From Thalassospira lucentensis (lineage in GTDB: Bacteria; Pseudomonadota; Alphaproteobacteria; Rhodospirillales; Thalassospiraceae): a stretch of DNA of 64,000 nucleotides. Under the pieces are notes generated by a model that was given only the letters and a program-made list of their open reading frames with translations, did not search any database and was not told the DNA's origin. Each line of letters begins with the position of its first letter. The first letter of the stretch is position 1. This document shows positions 46,279 to 56,003 of the stretch, piece by piece. The stretch covers positions 1 through 64,000 of the forward strand of contig NZ_LPVY01000023.1 of the NCBI RefSeq assembly GCF_001613805.1. The letters are read 5' to 3'. A program made the translations under genes and the position numbers.

Positions 46279-46953
46279 TTAACCGGCCAGTTCATTCCAC
46301 AGCGGATGGATCGGCGCGACATCATTTTCGATTTCGCTGAACCGGGCGTCGCAGTCAAAGAAGTAGTTGTCGGCAAGGTCATCATTGACCTGCGATACTT
46401 CGCCAACGATCACCGGGCCTTTGCCTTCTTCGCCATAGAAGCGATGCACAAGCGTGCGCGGCAGGGTGACGCTTTGACCGGGTTCGAGAATAACCTTGCC
46501 ACCGGCCGGAAGGATGTTGAGTTTGCCATCGGTGCGGACATGCACGTCATTGACCATGTCCATTTTGCCGTCTTCGGTCAGGTTGGTCAGTTCAATCACC
46601 AGATTGCCGCCGCCGCGTACAATGATGTCTTCCATTTTGACCTTGTGGTAATGCCACGGGCATTCCTGATTTTCGCCGACAATCATGATTTTTTCGGCAT
46701 AGGGGACTTCGCCCGGCTGGCGCAGGATGCCATTGCGCAGGCAGAACAGGATCAGGCCGCGACGGGCAAAATCACCTTCGCCGTAATCGGTTACGTCCCA
46801 GCCCATCTGATGGGCGTGGCACCATTTCGCAAGATCAGGCTCGGCATCCCACTGCGCCGGGGAATAATGACCCCAGAAGGGCAGCTTGAAGGAAATGGAC
46901 TCGAACAGTTCCTTGGCATGCGTGATATGAGCATTGATATCGGAACGGCGCAT
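46279..46953 (-). CDS. D-lyxose/D-mannose isomerase-family cupin
   Basis: The 224-aa cupin opens at ATG 46953 (GAGGTCG upstream) with MRRSDINAHITHAKELFESI. The metal-binding motif is CPWHYHKVKMEDI (two His and one Glu), with LVHRFYGEEG providing a further His. The family interconverts D-lyxose and D-xylulose or D-mannose and D-fructose. No sugar transporter or kinase gene adjoins. The frame opens 75 codons earlier without family sequence. Confidence 0.88.
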   Translation of the reverse strand: MRRSDINAHITHAKELFESISFKLPFWGHYSPAQWDAEPDLAKWCHAHQMGWDVTDYGEGDFARRGLILFCLRNGILRQPGEVPYAEKIMIVGENQECPWHYHKVKMEDIIVRGGGNLVIELTNLTEDGKMDMVNDVHVRTDGKLNILPAGGKVILEPGQSVTLPRTLVHRFYGEEGKGPVIVGEVSQVNDDLADNYFFDCDARFSEIENDVAPIHPLWNELAG

Positions 46954-47197
46954 GGACGACCTCGTAAAGCTTTTGCATGTTTGAATGGTTGGCCGCGCGA
47001 AGCGCAGGCGTTGCTGGCTTTTAGCATGTTCGGATACGGATTGCGACCCAATTTGAATGCATTCAAATGTCCGGTGTCTGATTTCGAAAACCTGCAAAAT
47101 GACTGCCCTGATTTTGTCGATTTTGTTCCGTCTGATAAGGTCTTTGAAGCAAAATTTATGCGTCCAGCGGAACAACAATAATCAAGGAAACACGGGC

Positions 47198-47932
47198 ATG
47201 TCTTCTTCTTCGGGATTTGCAAAATTCGTTGCCGCAATCGTGGTCAGTGCCGGTATTGCCGGTGCCGGCTGGCTGGTTGGCAAGGGGCTGTCGGACATGC
47301 GGTCGCTTGACCGGTTCGTGACCGTCAAGGGATTGGCAGAACGCGATGTCGTGGCGGATCGCGCCGTGTGGCCGATTACCTACGTTGCGACCGATGATGT
47401 TTTGCAAAACGCGCAGGCCAAGATCGAAAGCGATACGACAGCACTTCTGGCGTTTCTTGAAACGCATGGCATCACCAAGGACATGACCGAATTGCAAAGC
47501 CTTCAGGTTACCGATCAGCTTGCGCAATCCTATCGTTCCGGTCCGATTGAAAGCCGTTATATCGTCAGTCAGACCATTCAGGTCCGGACCGACAATGTCG
47601 ATGCCGTCGTGGGGGCAACGCAGGATATCGGCAAGCTGCTTCAGGGCGGGATTGTTCTGGGCGGGCAGGGTTATAACCCGGGCCCGAGTTTCATGTTCAC
47701 CAAGCTTAACGACATCAAACCGGAAATGATTGCGGCTGCAACCGCCAATGCCCGCGATGCGGCACAGCAGTTTGCAACCGATTCCGGTGGCCGTCTGGGC
47801 GGTATTCGCCGCGCAACGCAGGGATTGTTCCAAATCCTTCCGGCCGATGGTGCGCCAAACAGCACGGAAAGCCAGCAGATCAACAAAACCGTGCGCGTTG
47901 TTACCACCATGGAATATCTGATCGAGGATTGA
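47198..47932 (+). CDS. SIMPL-domain (DUF541) envelope protein
   Basis: The 244-aa protein has an N-terminal signal-anchor (about residues 8-30) followed by a SIMPL domain: [19 protein letters not shown] at the start and [15 protein letters not shown] near the end. SIMPL proteins are periplasmic oligomers of uncertain role, linked to stress resistance. ATG 47198 follows AAGGAAACACGGGC. The gene is divergent from the isomerase gene and is followed by the pseudouridine synthase. Confidence 0.88.
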   Translation: MSSSSGFAKFVAAIVVSAGIAGAGWLVGKGLSDMRSLDRFVTVKGLAERDVVADRAVWPITYVATDDVLQNAQAKIESDTTALLAFLETHGITKDMTELQSLQVTDQLAQSYRSGPIESRYIVSQTIQVRTDNVDAVVGATQDIGKLLQGGIVLGGQGYNPGPSFMFTKLNDIKPEMIAAATANARDAAQQFATDSGGRLGGIRRATQGLFQILPADGAPNSTESQQINKTVRVVTTMEYLIED

Positions 47933-47990
47933 TCACGTTCGGCTAGACTGGTCGACTTGCCCGGTTGACTTGTCTGGCAAAAATGGTTCT

Positions 47991-48716
47991 ATGCGGCGCA
48001 TGGCGCAGCTGATCCTTTTTAACAAGCCGTATGGCGTTTTGACCCAGTTTACCGACCGTGAAAACGGTCGGGCGACGTTGGCTGATTATATCGATCTGCC
48101 CGGTGTCTATGCCGCCGGGCGGCTGGATCGCGATAGCGAAGGGTTGCTGCTGCTGACCGATAACGGGCCATTGAATGCCCAGATCGCCCATCCGAAATTC
48201 AAAAAACCGAAAACCTATTGGGTTCAGGTCGAGGGCGAGCCGACCGAGGAAGCCCTTGCCGCGCTTCGTAACGGGGTCGAGTTGAAAGACGGCATGACCC
48301 GCCCGGCGCGTGCGCGCCTGATGGGGGAGCCCGAAAATCTTTGGCCGCGTGATCCGCCCGTGCGGTTTCGCAAATCGGTGCCGACAAGCTGGATCGAACT
48401 TAGCATTACCGAAGGCCGCAACCGGCAGGTCCGCCGCATGACGGCGGCTGTCGGGTTTCCGACCCTGCGTCTGATCCGCTATGCGATTGGTGACTGGACG
48501 CTGGATGATCTTGCGCCCGGTGACTGGCAGGCCATCGAGGTCAGTGCACCGGAAGCGGCCCCGATACAGGTCAAGCCCCTGCCCGGGAACATGCAGGCCA
48601 ACCGTCGGCCCCGCACCGAGGGTGACGGCAAAAGCACATTCCGGCCCGCACGACCGCAAAAGTCGCGCAACCATAAACAGTCACGCGGCGGCAAGCCGCG
48701 CGCACCCAAAGGATAA
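47991..48716 (+). CDS. RsuA/RluE-type rRNA pseudouridine synthase
   Basis: The 241-aa enzyme shows motif [15 protein letters not shown], the catalytic Asp in [16 protein letters not shown], and motif [26 protein letters not shown]. No S4 domain is present, which favours the RluE subgroup (23S rRNA, helix region near U2457). A basic C-terminal tail rich in Arg, Lys and Gln (about residues 200-241) may bind RNA. ATG 47991 or 48000 could be the start; neither has a clear ribosome site. rlmJ follows five bases later. Confidence 0.9.
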   Translation: MRRMAQLILFNKPYGVLTQFTDRENGRATLADYIDLPGVYAAGRLDRDSEGLLLLTDNGPLNAQIAHPKFKKPKTYWVQVEGEPTEEALAALRNGVELKDGMTRPARARLMGEPENLWPRDPPVRFRKSVPTSWIELSITEGRNRQVRRMTAAVGFPTLRLIRYAIGDWTLDDLAPGDWQAIEVSAPEAAPIQVKPLPGNMQANRRPRTEGDGKSTFRPARPQKSRNHKQSRGGKPRAPKG

Positions 48717-48721
48717 AGGCA

Positions 48722-49609
48722 ATGCTCAGCTATCTGCACGGCTTTCACGCGGGCAACTTTGCCGATATTCACAAGCATGCCGCGATGCGGATCATCCTTG
48801 ATTATCTGTGCAAAAAGGAAAAACCGTTCTGCGTGATTGATACCCATGCCGGGTCAGGCTGGTACGATCTTGGCAGTGCCCAGTCGGCGAAAACCGGTGA
48901 ATGGAAAAACGGCATCGCCGCCGCCCAGCAAAAGGGAAATGCCCCCAAACAGATGCAGCCCTTCCTTGATCAGATCGCGGCATTTGATCCGATTGCCAAG
49001 GGGCGCGATTACGGCGTGTTTGAAGATGATGACCTTAAGGGGCCATTTTATCCGGGATCGCCGTTTATCATGCGCGAATTGCTGCGTGATCATGATGAAA
49101 TGATCCTGATGGAATTGCATCCGCGCGAATATGACCTGCTGGAATACAGTGTTGAACGCGATCCGCGTATTCACCTGCACAAGCGCGATGGGTATGAGGG
49201 ACTGGTTGGCATGATGCCACCGGCCATCCGGCGCGGTCTGGTTCTGATGGATCCCAGTTACGACGTGAAACAGGATTATCAGAAGGCAGCGAGTTCTATC
49301 AAACGCGCCTGGGAACGGTGGGAAAATGGCATCTTCATGCTGTGGTATCCGATCCTTGAGGCGGGATTTGATGCTGAACTGCGTGAAAACTTTGCCCGGA
49401 TCAAAGCCAAGGGTGGCGTGCTTTGTGCGGAGCTTTCGACCAATCAGGGCGGGGCAAAGGGACGCATGCGCGGCACGGGACTTATGATCATCAACCCGCC
49501 TTATGGTTTTGATCAGCAGTTTGATGAAATCGGCCAGTGGCTGTGCGATGCGGTCAAATTGCCCGGTCCGGCAACGCACCGAACCCATTGGCTGGTGCCG
49601 TCGCAATAG
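48722..49609 (+). CDS. rlmJ: 23S rRNA (adenine(2030)-N(6))-methyltransferase
   Basis: The 295-aa product begins with the family hallmark MLSYLHGFHAGNFADIHKHA and then FCVIDTHAGSGWYDL. The catalytic motif IV reads MDPSYD (DPPY in E. coli RlmJ). It methylates A2030 of 23S rRNA. It follows the pseudouridine synthase by five bases, so both rRNA-modification genes are probably one operon ending at the terminator 49643-49677. Confidence 0.95.
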   Translation: MLSYLHGFHAGNFADIHKHAAMRIILDYLCKKEKPFCVIDTHAGSGWYDLGSAQSAKTGEWKNGIAAAQQKGNAPKQMQPFLDQIAAFDPIAKGRDYGVFEDDDLKGPFYPGSPFIMRELLRDHDEMILMELHPREYDLLEYSVERDPRIHLHKRDGYEGLVGMMPPAIRRGLVLMDPSYDVKQDYQKAASSIKRAWERWENGIFMLWYPILEAGFDAELRENFARIKAKGGVLCAELSTNQGGAKGRMRGTGLMIINPPYGFDQQFDEIGQWLCDAVKLPGPATHRTHWLVPSQ

Positions 49610-49642
49610 GCCCGCGGACGAGACGGGGCAGGATTCAAATTA

Positions 49643-49677
49643 AAAGGCCGCGGACATCGGTGTGTCCGCGGCCTTTC
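49643..49677. terminator. Bidirectional terminator between rlmJ and chrR
   Basis: AAAGGCCGCGGACA pairs with TGTCCGCGGCCTTT around a 6-base loop. Confidence 0.88.
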
Positions 49678-49698
49678 TGCGTTGGGACGCAGTTTGAC

Positions 49699-50403
49699 TT
49701 ATATGCCGATGAAGGGCTGCAACAGTTTGGGCAGCAGACGGTTGAACTTCATCGGGGCATCGGTGGCAATCAGACAGATGCATTCCTCGGCGGTGTCGGC
49801 AATCGGCTGATGATCGACATCGTTGCCAAGATCTGCGACGTCACCGGCGCGGAACCGGCCGATTTCATCGATATAGGACCCTTTAAGCAACAGGGTCATT
49901 TCATGACCGTGATGCCCGTGATCAGGGATCGAGACGCCCGGTGCGATTTTCATCAAACGCACGGTGCCTTTGCTTTCGATAGATTTAAGCTGGTAATGCT
50001 TCACACCCGGTGCCAGCGACTTCCAAGGAATGTCTTCGAGGGAGAGAACATTATCAGGCAAAAGATCGGCCAACGGGCGCGGGACGGACGGAATGGCTGA
50101 TCCGGTGATGCTTTCCCCGACAGCGACGCGCCGTGTGGACGGCATTTCGCGGAAGACGACATTTTCGTTGGCGGTTTCGCGTTCGATCATGGCCATGACA
50201 TGGTCAAGCGCATGGGCATCCATCGACATGACGTTTGCCGTTTCAAGCGCCGCACCACCAAGGGTCTCGAATTCCGCGACCTTTTCACGGCATTTCGGGC
50301 ACAGTGTCATATGCGTTGCCACGAGCAGTTCCATCGCCTGCGACAGCTTGCCACTGGCGTAATCCATCAATGTCTGGTCTGTCGGGTGGTGTTTGATATT
50401 CAT
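49699..50403 (-). CDS. chrR: ChrR-type zinc anti-sigma factor
   Basis: The 234-aa protein has an N-terminal zinc anti-sigma domain with His6, His31, Cys35 and Cys38, the same four positions that bind zinc in R. sphaeroides ChrR. The C-terminal cupin has the His cluster DHGHHGHEM and a later His198, needed for release of the sigma factor in response to singlet oxygen or organic peroxides. Its ATG overlaps the rpoE stop (ATGA). It binds and inhibits the sigma factor encoded just upstream. Confidence 0.96.
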   Translation of the reverse strand: MNIKHHPTDQTLMDYASGKLSQAMELLVATHMTLCPKCREKVAEFETLGGAALETANVMSMDAHALDHVMAMIERETANENVVFREMPSTRRVAVGESITGSAIPSVPRPLADLLPDNVLSLEDIPWKSLAPGVKHYQLKSIESKGTVRLMKIAPGVSIPDHGHHGHEMTLLLKGSYIDEIGRFRAGDVADLGNDVDHQPIADTAEECICLIATDAPMKFNRLLPKLLQPFIGI

Positions 50404-50990
50404 GCTACACCCTCCAATCCACCACGAAGTTTGGTTAAGGCCAATCGCAACCGCGATTTGACGGTGCCCAGCGGAATATCAAGCTGTTCGGCAATTTCGC
50501 TGTGCGAGAGATCTTCAAAAAACGACAATTCAACAACCACTTTCTGATCGGCGGGCAATTCTTCCATCGCGGATTTGACGAGAACGGCATGTTCATCCCG
50601 GTCTACGATTTCGTCGGCAAGCGGGCTATCATCAATAATCAGCGTCGGATCGGAATCATCCACCTCGATATGTTTGCGTTGCCGGAAACGATCAATGCGA
50701 AGGTTTCGGGCGATTGTAAAAATCCATGTACTGGCGGCGGCCTTTTGCGGATCAAACAGATGCGCCTTGCGCCAGACCTGCATCATGGCTTCCTGTGCGA
50801 GTTCTTCGGCATTTTCGGAATTGCCGCCAAACCGGAACATGTAGGCTTTGACGCGAGGGGCAAAATGGGCAAACAGCTGTGCAAATGCCTCACGGTCCTG
50901 CGTCGCCGCAACCGCAACAATCCAGCTGGCACATCGCTTGGCCTCGGCGGGGTCAGCCGGTCCGGGCCTTGTTCTTGTCGTGCCGCTCAT
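50400..50990 (-). CDS. rpoE: ECF sigma factor RpoE (ECF11 type, singlet-oxygen response)
   Basis: The 196-aa product has sigma region 2 (AFAQLFAHFAPRVKAYMFRF, then AEELAQEAMMQVWRKAHLFD and TWIFTIARNLRIDRFRQRK) and region 4 (ELSFFEDLSHSEIAEQLDIP followed by GTVKSRLRLALTKLR). ATG 50990 was chosen because a TGATCC-N18-TATGAT promoter at 51041-51070 would start transcription near 51030, which excludes the open-frame ATG at 51035. It is autoregulated and held by ChrR. The regulon probably includes the divergent lipid operon. Confidence 0.95.
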   Translation of the reverse strand: MSGTTRTRPGPADPAEAKRCASWIVAVAATQDREAFAQLFAHFAPRVKAYMFRFGGNSENAEELAQEAMMQVWRKAHLFDPQKAAASTWIFTIARNLRIDRFRQRKHIEVDDSDPTLIIDDSPLADEIVDRDEHAVLVKSAMEELPADQKVVVELSFFEDLSHSEIAEQLDIPLGTVKSRLRLALTKLRGGLEGVA

Positions 50991-51040
50991 TTTCGTTTCT
51001 GGTCCCCTTCGGGGCCGCGTCATGATGGTGTTCATGGATC

Positions 51041-51070
51041 ATCATACGTCGGCCGGAAAATTTTGGATCA
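51041..51070 (-). promoter_or_regulatory. RpoE-dependent promoter of rpoE-chrR
   Basis: Read on the minus strand: TGATCC (51070-51065), 18 bases, then TATGAT (51046-51041). This is the ECF11 form TGATCC-N18-TA. Confidence 0.75.
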
Positions 51071-51129
51071 AACGAATTTGTACGTTTTCTGCCAATTACT
51101 TACAATTATCAGCATTCGTTGTTATGCAG

Positions 51130-51159
51130 TGATCCGCAACTTGCTGTCATGCGTAATCA
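51130..51159 (+). promoter_or_regulatory. RpoE-dependent promoter of the lipid operon
   Basis: TGATCC (51130-51135), 18 bases, then TAATCA (51154-51159). The layout is identical to the divergent rpoE promoter, giving a leader of about 35 nt before the FAD oxidoreductase start. Confidence 0.72.
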
Positions 51160-51201
51160 TATGTAGTTCAAACAATAACACTGCAAGCAGGCGCGGCACA
51201 T

Positions 51202-52545
51202 ATGACGCTTCGATCATCGGGGAAACTCAATATAGCTGTTGTTGGTTCGGGTATTTCCGGCCTGTCGGCGGCCTGGTTGCTCAGCCAGTCCCACACTGTC
51301 ACGCTTTATGAAAAGGATGACCGGCCCGGCGGGCATTCCAACACCGTGGATGCAGGGCAAACACCGGTTGATACCGGTTTCATTGTCTATAACACCCGTT
51401 GTTATCCCAATCTTTGCGCGCTGTTTGATCATCTTGGTGTGCAAACGGCTGCGACCGATATGTCCTTTGCCGCGTCGATGGACAGGGGTGGGCTGGAATA
51501 TGGCGGATCTGATCTGGCATCATTGATCGCGCAGAAACGCAATATTTTCCGCCCGCGCTTCTGGCGAATGGTACGTGATATTCTGCGATTTTATCGCGAA
51601 GCGCCGCTTGCGCTTGAAACCGGGCAGGCGGAAACGCAAAGTCTTGGCGATTATCTGACGGCCAATCGTTATTCGAAATCCTTTATCAATGATCATCTGT
51701 TGCCGATGGGGGCCGCGATCTGGTCCACCCCTGTCGATACGATGATGGAGTATCCGTTGGCGGCGTTTGTCCGGTTCTGTCAGAACCACGGACTTTTGCA
51801 GATCAAGGATCGGCCGCAATGGCGCACCGTTGTTGGTGGATCGCGCCAGTATGTCAGCAAGATGATCAAAGATATTTCCGGTGGTGTGATCCTTGATAGC
51901 GCCATTACCCAGGTCGGACCGAACGGCAAGGGGGGCGTATTCATCGAAGACCGTTACGGCGAGCGGACGGACTACGATCACGTTGTTCTGGCCTGCCATG
52001 GTGATCAGGCGCTTTCGCTTCAGGCCAATCCGGCGCCCGCGGTGCGCGATCTTTTGTCAGCGTTTCAGTATGAACGCAATCTGGCGATCCTGCATGATGA
52101 TGACAGCCTGATGCCCCGGACGCGCAAGGTCTGGTCAAGCTGGAACTACCTTGCCGAGGAGCATGACGGGGAACAGAAAGTCTGTGTAACTTACTGGATG
52201 AACCGGTTGCAGCATCTAGACGAAGGGCAGCCGCTTTTTGTGACCCTGAACCCGGCACGCCCGCCGCGCGAGGGCAGCGTTATTCGATCCTTCCTGTATG
52301 ACCACCCGGTTTTTGATGCCGCGGCGATGGATGCCCAGAAACGGCTTTGGTCGATCCAGGGGCAGGATAACATCTGGTATTGCGGCAGTTATTTTGGATA
52401 TGGCTTCCACGAAGACGGCATTCAGTCGGGCCTTGCGGTGGCAGAAGCACTGGGCAATGTCCGGCGGCCATGGAACGTTGAAAATGAAAGCGGTCGTATT
52501 CATCTGGGGCCTATCAATATCGCGCAAAAAGAAGCTGCCGAATGA
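51202..52545 (+). CDS. FAD-dependent amine oxidase-like oxidoreductase of the ChrR-linked lipid operon
   Basis: The 447-aa flavoprotein has the N-terminal dinucleotide motif VVGSGISGLSAAWLL, the family stretch YEKDDRPGGHSNTVD, and a C-terminal FAD segment NIWYCGSYFGYGFHEDG. It belongs to the flavin-containing amine oxidase/desaturase group found beside cyclopropane synthase genes and linked to ChrR-RpoE in R. sphaeroides. A role in modifying membrane fatty acids, as a desaturase-like step, is inferred. First gene of a five-gene rightward operon under the RpoE-type promoter; it overlaps the next by ATGA. Confidence 0.9.
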   Translation: MTLRSSGKLNIAVVGSGISGLSAAWLLSQSHTVTLYEKDDRPGGHSNTVDAGQTPVDTGFIVYNTRCYPNLCALFDHLGVQTAATDMSFAASMDRGGLEYGGSDLASLIAQKRNIFRPRFWRMVRDILRFYREAPLALETGQAETQSLGDYLTANRYSKSFINDHLLPMGAAIWSTPVDTMMEYPLAAFVRFCQNHGLLQIKDRPQWRTVVGGSRQYVSKMIKDISGGVILDSAITQVGPNGKGGVFIEDRYGERTDYDHVVLACHGDQALSLQANPAPAVRDLLSAFQYERNLAILHDDDSLMPRTRKVWSSWNYLAEEHDGEQKVCVTYWMNRLQHLDEGQPLFVTLNPARPPREGSVIRSFLYDHPVFDAAAMDAQKRLWSIQGQDNIWYCGSYFGYGFHEDGIQSGLAVAEALGNVRRPWNVENESGRIHLGPINIAQKEAAE

Positions 52546-53363
52546 CAGGTACATGGACATCCGCCCTGTTTGAAGGATCGGTGATGCATCATCGCCTTCG
52601 CCCGCGCGATCACAAATTGCGCTATCGGGTGTTTTCCTTTTTGTTCGATCTTGATGAAATCGATGGCTTGGCCGGATCGCTGAAACTGTTTAGCCGTAAC
52701 CGGTTCAACCTGTTTTCATTCCATGACCGCGACCATGCGGACCGCGATCATGGGGATATCCGCACACGCATCGAAGATATCCTGAAAAAGCATGATCTGG
52801 GCGATTGTGCGCACAGGATCGAATTGCTGTGTTATCCGCGGATTCTGGGCTTCGTTTTCAATCCGCTGTCGGTTTATTTCTGCCATCGTGCCGATGGGTC
52901 GGTGGGGGCGGTCCTGTATGAGGTGTCCAATACATTCGGGGATCGGCACAGTTATCTGATCCCGGTCCGCCCGGATGCCATTGATGAAAAAGGCGTGTTG
53001 CGCCAGAGCTGCGCGAAGGGATTTTACGTTTCGCCCTTCATCGATATGCAGGCCGACTATCATTTCCGCATTTGCATGCCAGACGAAAAGGTCGCGGTGG
53101 CCATCCGTGAAACCGACAGGGACGGTGCATTTCTGAATGCGGCCTTTGTCGGTGATCGAACCGCGCTTTCTGATCGTAATCTGTTTATGGCCTTTGTTCG
53201 CTATCCGCTGATGACGATTAAGGTGGTGGCGGGCATTCATTACGAGGCGCTGCATCTGTGGCGCAAAGGCATGAAGTTCCATAAACGTCCAAAGCCGCCA
53301 GCACATGATGTGACTTACGTGTTGGCAGCCAATAGCCAGACGGCCGAAGCCGCAAAAAGGTAA
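52542..53363 (+). CDS. DUF1365 family protein
   Basis: The 273-aa protein shows the family core: FEGSVMHHRLRPRDHKLRYR, VFSFLFDLDEID, then LLCYPRILGFVFNPLSVYFC and EVSNTFGDRHSYLIPV. DUF1365 occurs almost always next to a flavin oxidoreductase and a cyclopropane synthase, as here, so it is probably part of a lipid-modification step of unknown chemistry. Start overlaps the upstream stop (ATGA). No membrane segment or signal is visible. Confidence 0.9.
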   Translation: MTGTWTSALFEGSVMHHRLRPRDHKLRYRVFSFLFDLDEIDGLAGSLKLFSRNRFNLFSFHDRDHADRDHGDIRTRIEDILKKHDLGDCAHRIELLCYPRILGFVFNPLSVYFCHRADGSVGAVLYEVSNTFGDRHSYLIPVRPDAIDEKGVLRQSCAKGFYVSPFIDMQADYHFRICMPDEKVAVAIRETDRDGAFLNAAFVGDRTALSDRNLFMAFVRYPLMTIKVVAGIHYEALHLWRKGMKFHKRPKPPAHDVTYVLAANSQTAEAAKR

Positions 53364-53370
53364 TCAGGAA

Positions 53371-54648
53371 ATGCCGGAACGCAATCGATCCTCTTCGACC
53401 ATTGTTCGCCCGTTTCGTGACCGGTTCCTGCCCGTTATTGGTGGCATGACCGGAAGTCGCAACGTGCTGAAAATCATGCTGAAACGCATTCTGGCGCATT
53501 TGCATTATGGCCGGCTGACGATTGTTTTGCCCGATGGGGATACGTTGCAGTTTACCGGCGAGGAACAGACCGAAATCCGGGCAGTTTTGCATATTCATGA
53601 CTGGAAGGCGATCCGCAGGCTTGCGACCGGGGGCGATGTTGCCTTTGCCGAGGCCTATATGGATGGCGCCTGGAGCAGCCCGGACCTGACCAAGGTGATG
53701 CGGGTGGCGATGCTGAACGAAAATATCGTTCGTGCCCGGCTGGCAGGTGGCATGATTTCGCGCGTGATTGCCCGGATCGGGCATCTTCGGAATGCCAATA
53801 CGGTCGAAGGATCAAAACGCAATATTGCCTATCACTATGACCTTGGAAACCGGTTCTATCAGGAATGGCTTGATCCGGGGATGACCTATTCATCGGGTCT
53901 TTATCGTCGCAAGGACATGACACTTGAAGCCGCACAGGATGCCAAGTACCGCCGGATTTGCGACCTTGCATCGCTGCAACCAGGCGAACGGGTTCTGGAA
54001 GTCGGGTGTGGCTGGGGCGGTTTTGCCGAAATGGCGGCAGGGCAGCATCGTTGCCATGTGACGGGTTTGACGCTTTCGCGCGAACAGCATGCCTTTGCGC
54101 GCAATCGCCTGCTGACACTTGGCCTTTCGGATCGCACCCAGATCGAGCTTCGCGATTATCGTCATCAGGACGGGCAGTTCGACAAGATCGTTTCGATTGA
54201 AATGTTCGAGGCGGTTGGCGAGGAACACTGGCCGATCTATTTCGATATGATCCGCAAGCGTTTAAAACCGGGCGGCAAGGCGGTTTTGCAAATCATCACC
54301 ATTGATCATGACCGGTTCGAGGATTACCGCAAGGGTGCCGATTTTATCCAGCGCTATATCTTTCCGGGTGGTTTGCTGCCCTCGCCGGAGGCGCTGGGCA
54401 AGGCCATCGACAAGGCTGGTCTTTCGCTGCGGCATTCCGAATTTTTCGGCAAATCCTATGCCCGAACACTCGCCGAATGGCAGCGCCGTTTCCAGCATGG
54501 CTGGGACAGCATTGCCGAGCAGGGGTTTGATATCCGTTTCAAACGGATGTGGGAATATTACCTGTCCTATTGCGAAACCGGGTTTGACGAAGGGTCGATC
54601 AATGTCGGGTTCTTTGTGATCGAACATCCCGAAAATGCCGCAACCTGA
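53371..54648 (+). CDS. Cyclopropane-fatty-acyl-phospholipid synthase-family methyltransferase
   Basis: The 425-aa SAM-dependent enzyme has the N-terminal lipid-binding part (to about 140) and a methyltransferase domain with motif I VLEVGCGWGGFAEMAA, preceded by YHYDLGNRFYQEWLDPGMTYS and YRRKDMTLEAAQDAKYRRI, the family hallmarks. It methylates unsaturated acyl chains of membrane phospholipids. In this operon it may make cyclopropane or branched/furan-type acyl chains that quench reactive oxygen. AGGAA lies directly before the ATG. Confidence 0.93.
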   Translation: MPERNRSSSTIVRPFRDRFLPVIGGMTGSRNVLKIMLKRILAHLHYGRLTIVLPDGDTLQFTGEEQTEIRAVLHIHDWKAIRRLATGGDVAFAEAYMDGAWSSPDLTKVMRVAMLNENIVRARLAGGMISRVIARIGHLRNANTVEGSKRNIAYHYDLGNRFYQEWLDPGMTYSSGLYRRKDMTLEAAQDAKYRRICDLASLQPGERVLEVGCGWGGFAEMAAGQHRCHVTGLTLSREQHAFARNRLLTLGLSDRTQIELRDYRHQDGQFDKIVSIEMFEAVGEEHWPIYFDMIRKRLKPGGKAVLQIITIDHDRFEDYRKGADFIQRYIFPGGLLPSPEALGKAIDKAGLSLRHSEFFGKSYARTLAEWQRRFQHGWDSIAEQGFDIRFKRMWEYYLSYCETGFDEGSINVGFFVIEHPENAAT

Positions 54649-55975
54649 TCGCGCCCGCAAAACCGCCATTTACTATGCACTGCCAGCGATGGCAGCTGCG
54701 GTGCCGACGATTCCCGCCTATGTCCTGTTGCCCAGTTATTATGGCGATGACCTTGGCCTTGGGCTTGCCCTTACGGGGGCGATCCTTCTGGCGGTGCGGA
54801 TTATCGACATGCTGACCGATCCGTTGGCCGGATGGCTTTCGGATTATACGGGACGGCGCAAAATCTGGGTCGGGTTCGGAGCGGTGATTGCCGGGATCGG
54901 GATCTGGCTGCTGTTTGTGCCGCCCGATCAGCCGGGTGGCTGGCATCTTTTCATGTCGGCAAGCATCCTTTTCCTTGGCTGGACGCTGTTTCAGGTGCCG
55001 TATCTGGCGTGGGGAGCGGACCTTTCGGGGGATTACCGGGAACGCACACTGATCACGTCCTTGCGCGAGGGGGCGGGGCTGATTGGTATTGTCATTGCCG
55101 GGGCGATCCCGGTCGTGATGATGAACGCATCCCGGGCCGATGAAATCCGGTCCCTTGCGGTCATGACGATTATCGCCGGGGCGGTTTTCGTTACCCTTAT
55201 GATCATCAAGGTCCCCGATAGTGCGGCCCGTAACGGGCGGCGTGATATCCCGGATCAGACGGGGATTTCCCTTCGTACCCGGTTTGGCCAGTCACTGCGC
55301 AGCCTGCGTCAGAACCGGTTGTTCGTGCGGTTGCTTGCGGCATGGATGATCAATGGCCTTGCCGGTGGATTGCCGGCCGTCTGTTTCCCGCTTTTTGTGC
55401 GCTATTACCTTAAGCTTGATACCGACGCCGAAAACGCGCTGATCCTTTTGTATTTTGTTGCAGCCATCGCCGCCATTCCTCTTTGGGTGTTTCTGGCCGG
55501 TAAAATCAGCAAACACCGGGTCTGGTGCATGGCGATGATCATGGCGGTTTCGGCGTTTGCGTTTGTGCCGTTTCTGTCGACCGGCGACTGGATCGGGTTT
55601 GCGGTGATCTGTGTGGTTACCGGCGCGGCCTTGGGGGCGGATCTGGCGCTGCCACCCGCCATTCAGGCCGATGTCGATGACTGGGACCGGTACCGGTTTC
55701 ATGCCAGCCGGACCGGTGTTCTGTTTGCGCTTTGGAACATGACCAACAAGCTTGCGATGGCGTTGGCGGCGGGCATTGCCCTGCCGATTTTGGGGGCTTT
55801 TGGCCTTACCGATGGGGGCACTGAAAATTCCGCGGCTTTGATCGCACTTGTCATGATCTATGCGGTGTTACCCATCGTACTGAAAGCAGGAGCAATCGGG
55901 ATGATGTGGCGTTTTCCGCTGGATCGCGTGCATCAGGTTGCCATTCGTCGGCGTCTGGCTCGCCGCACCTTCTGA
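54635..55975 (+). CDS. MFS (GPH/MelB-like) transporter of the lipid operon
   Basis: The 446-aa protein has twelve hydrophobic segments with the GPH-type loop ITDPLAGWLSDYTGRRK (here MLTDPLAGWLSDYTGRRK) and VPYLAWGADLSGDYRERT. It overlaps the end of the cyclopropane synthase gene by fourteen bases, so the two are coupled. This MelB-like carrier is a constant companion of the DUF1365/CFA cluster and might move a lipid precursor rather than a sugar; that is inference. Confidence 0.88.
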   Translation: MPQPDRARKTAIYYALPAMAAAVPTIPAYVLLPSYYGDDLGLGLALTGAILLAVRIIDMLTDPLAGWLSDYTGRRKIWVGFGAVIAGIGIWLLFVPPDQPGGWHLFMSASILFLGWTLFQVPYLAWGADLSGDYRERTLITSLREGAGLIGIVIAGAIPVVMMNASRADEIRSLAVMTIIAGAVFVTLMIIKVPDSAARNGRRDIPDQTGISLRTRFGQSLRSLRQNRLFVRLLAAWMINGLAGGLPAVCFPLFVRYYLKLDTDAENALILLYFVAAIAAIPLWVFLAGKISKHRVWCMAMIMAVSAFAFVPFLSTGDWIGFAVICVVTGAALGADLALPPAIQADVDDWDRYRFHASRTGVLFALWNMTNKLAMALAAGIALPILGAFGLTDGGTENSAALIALVMIYAVLPIVLKAGAIGMMWRFPLDRVHQVAIRRRLARRTF

Positions 55976-56003
55976 TCCTTGTATCCTTTGCGGGAGAAAG
56001 CTG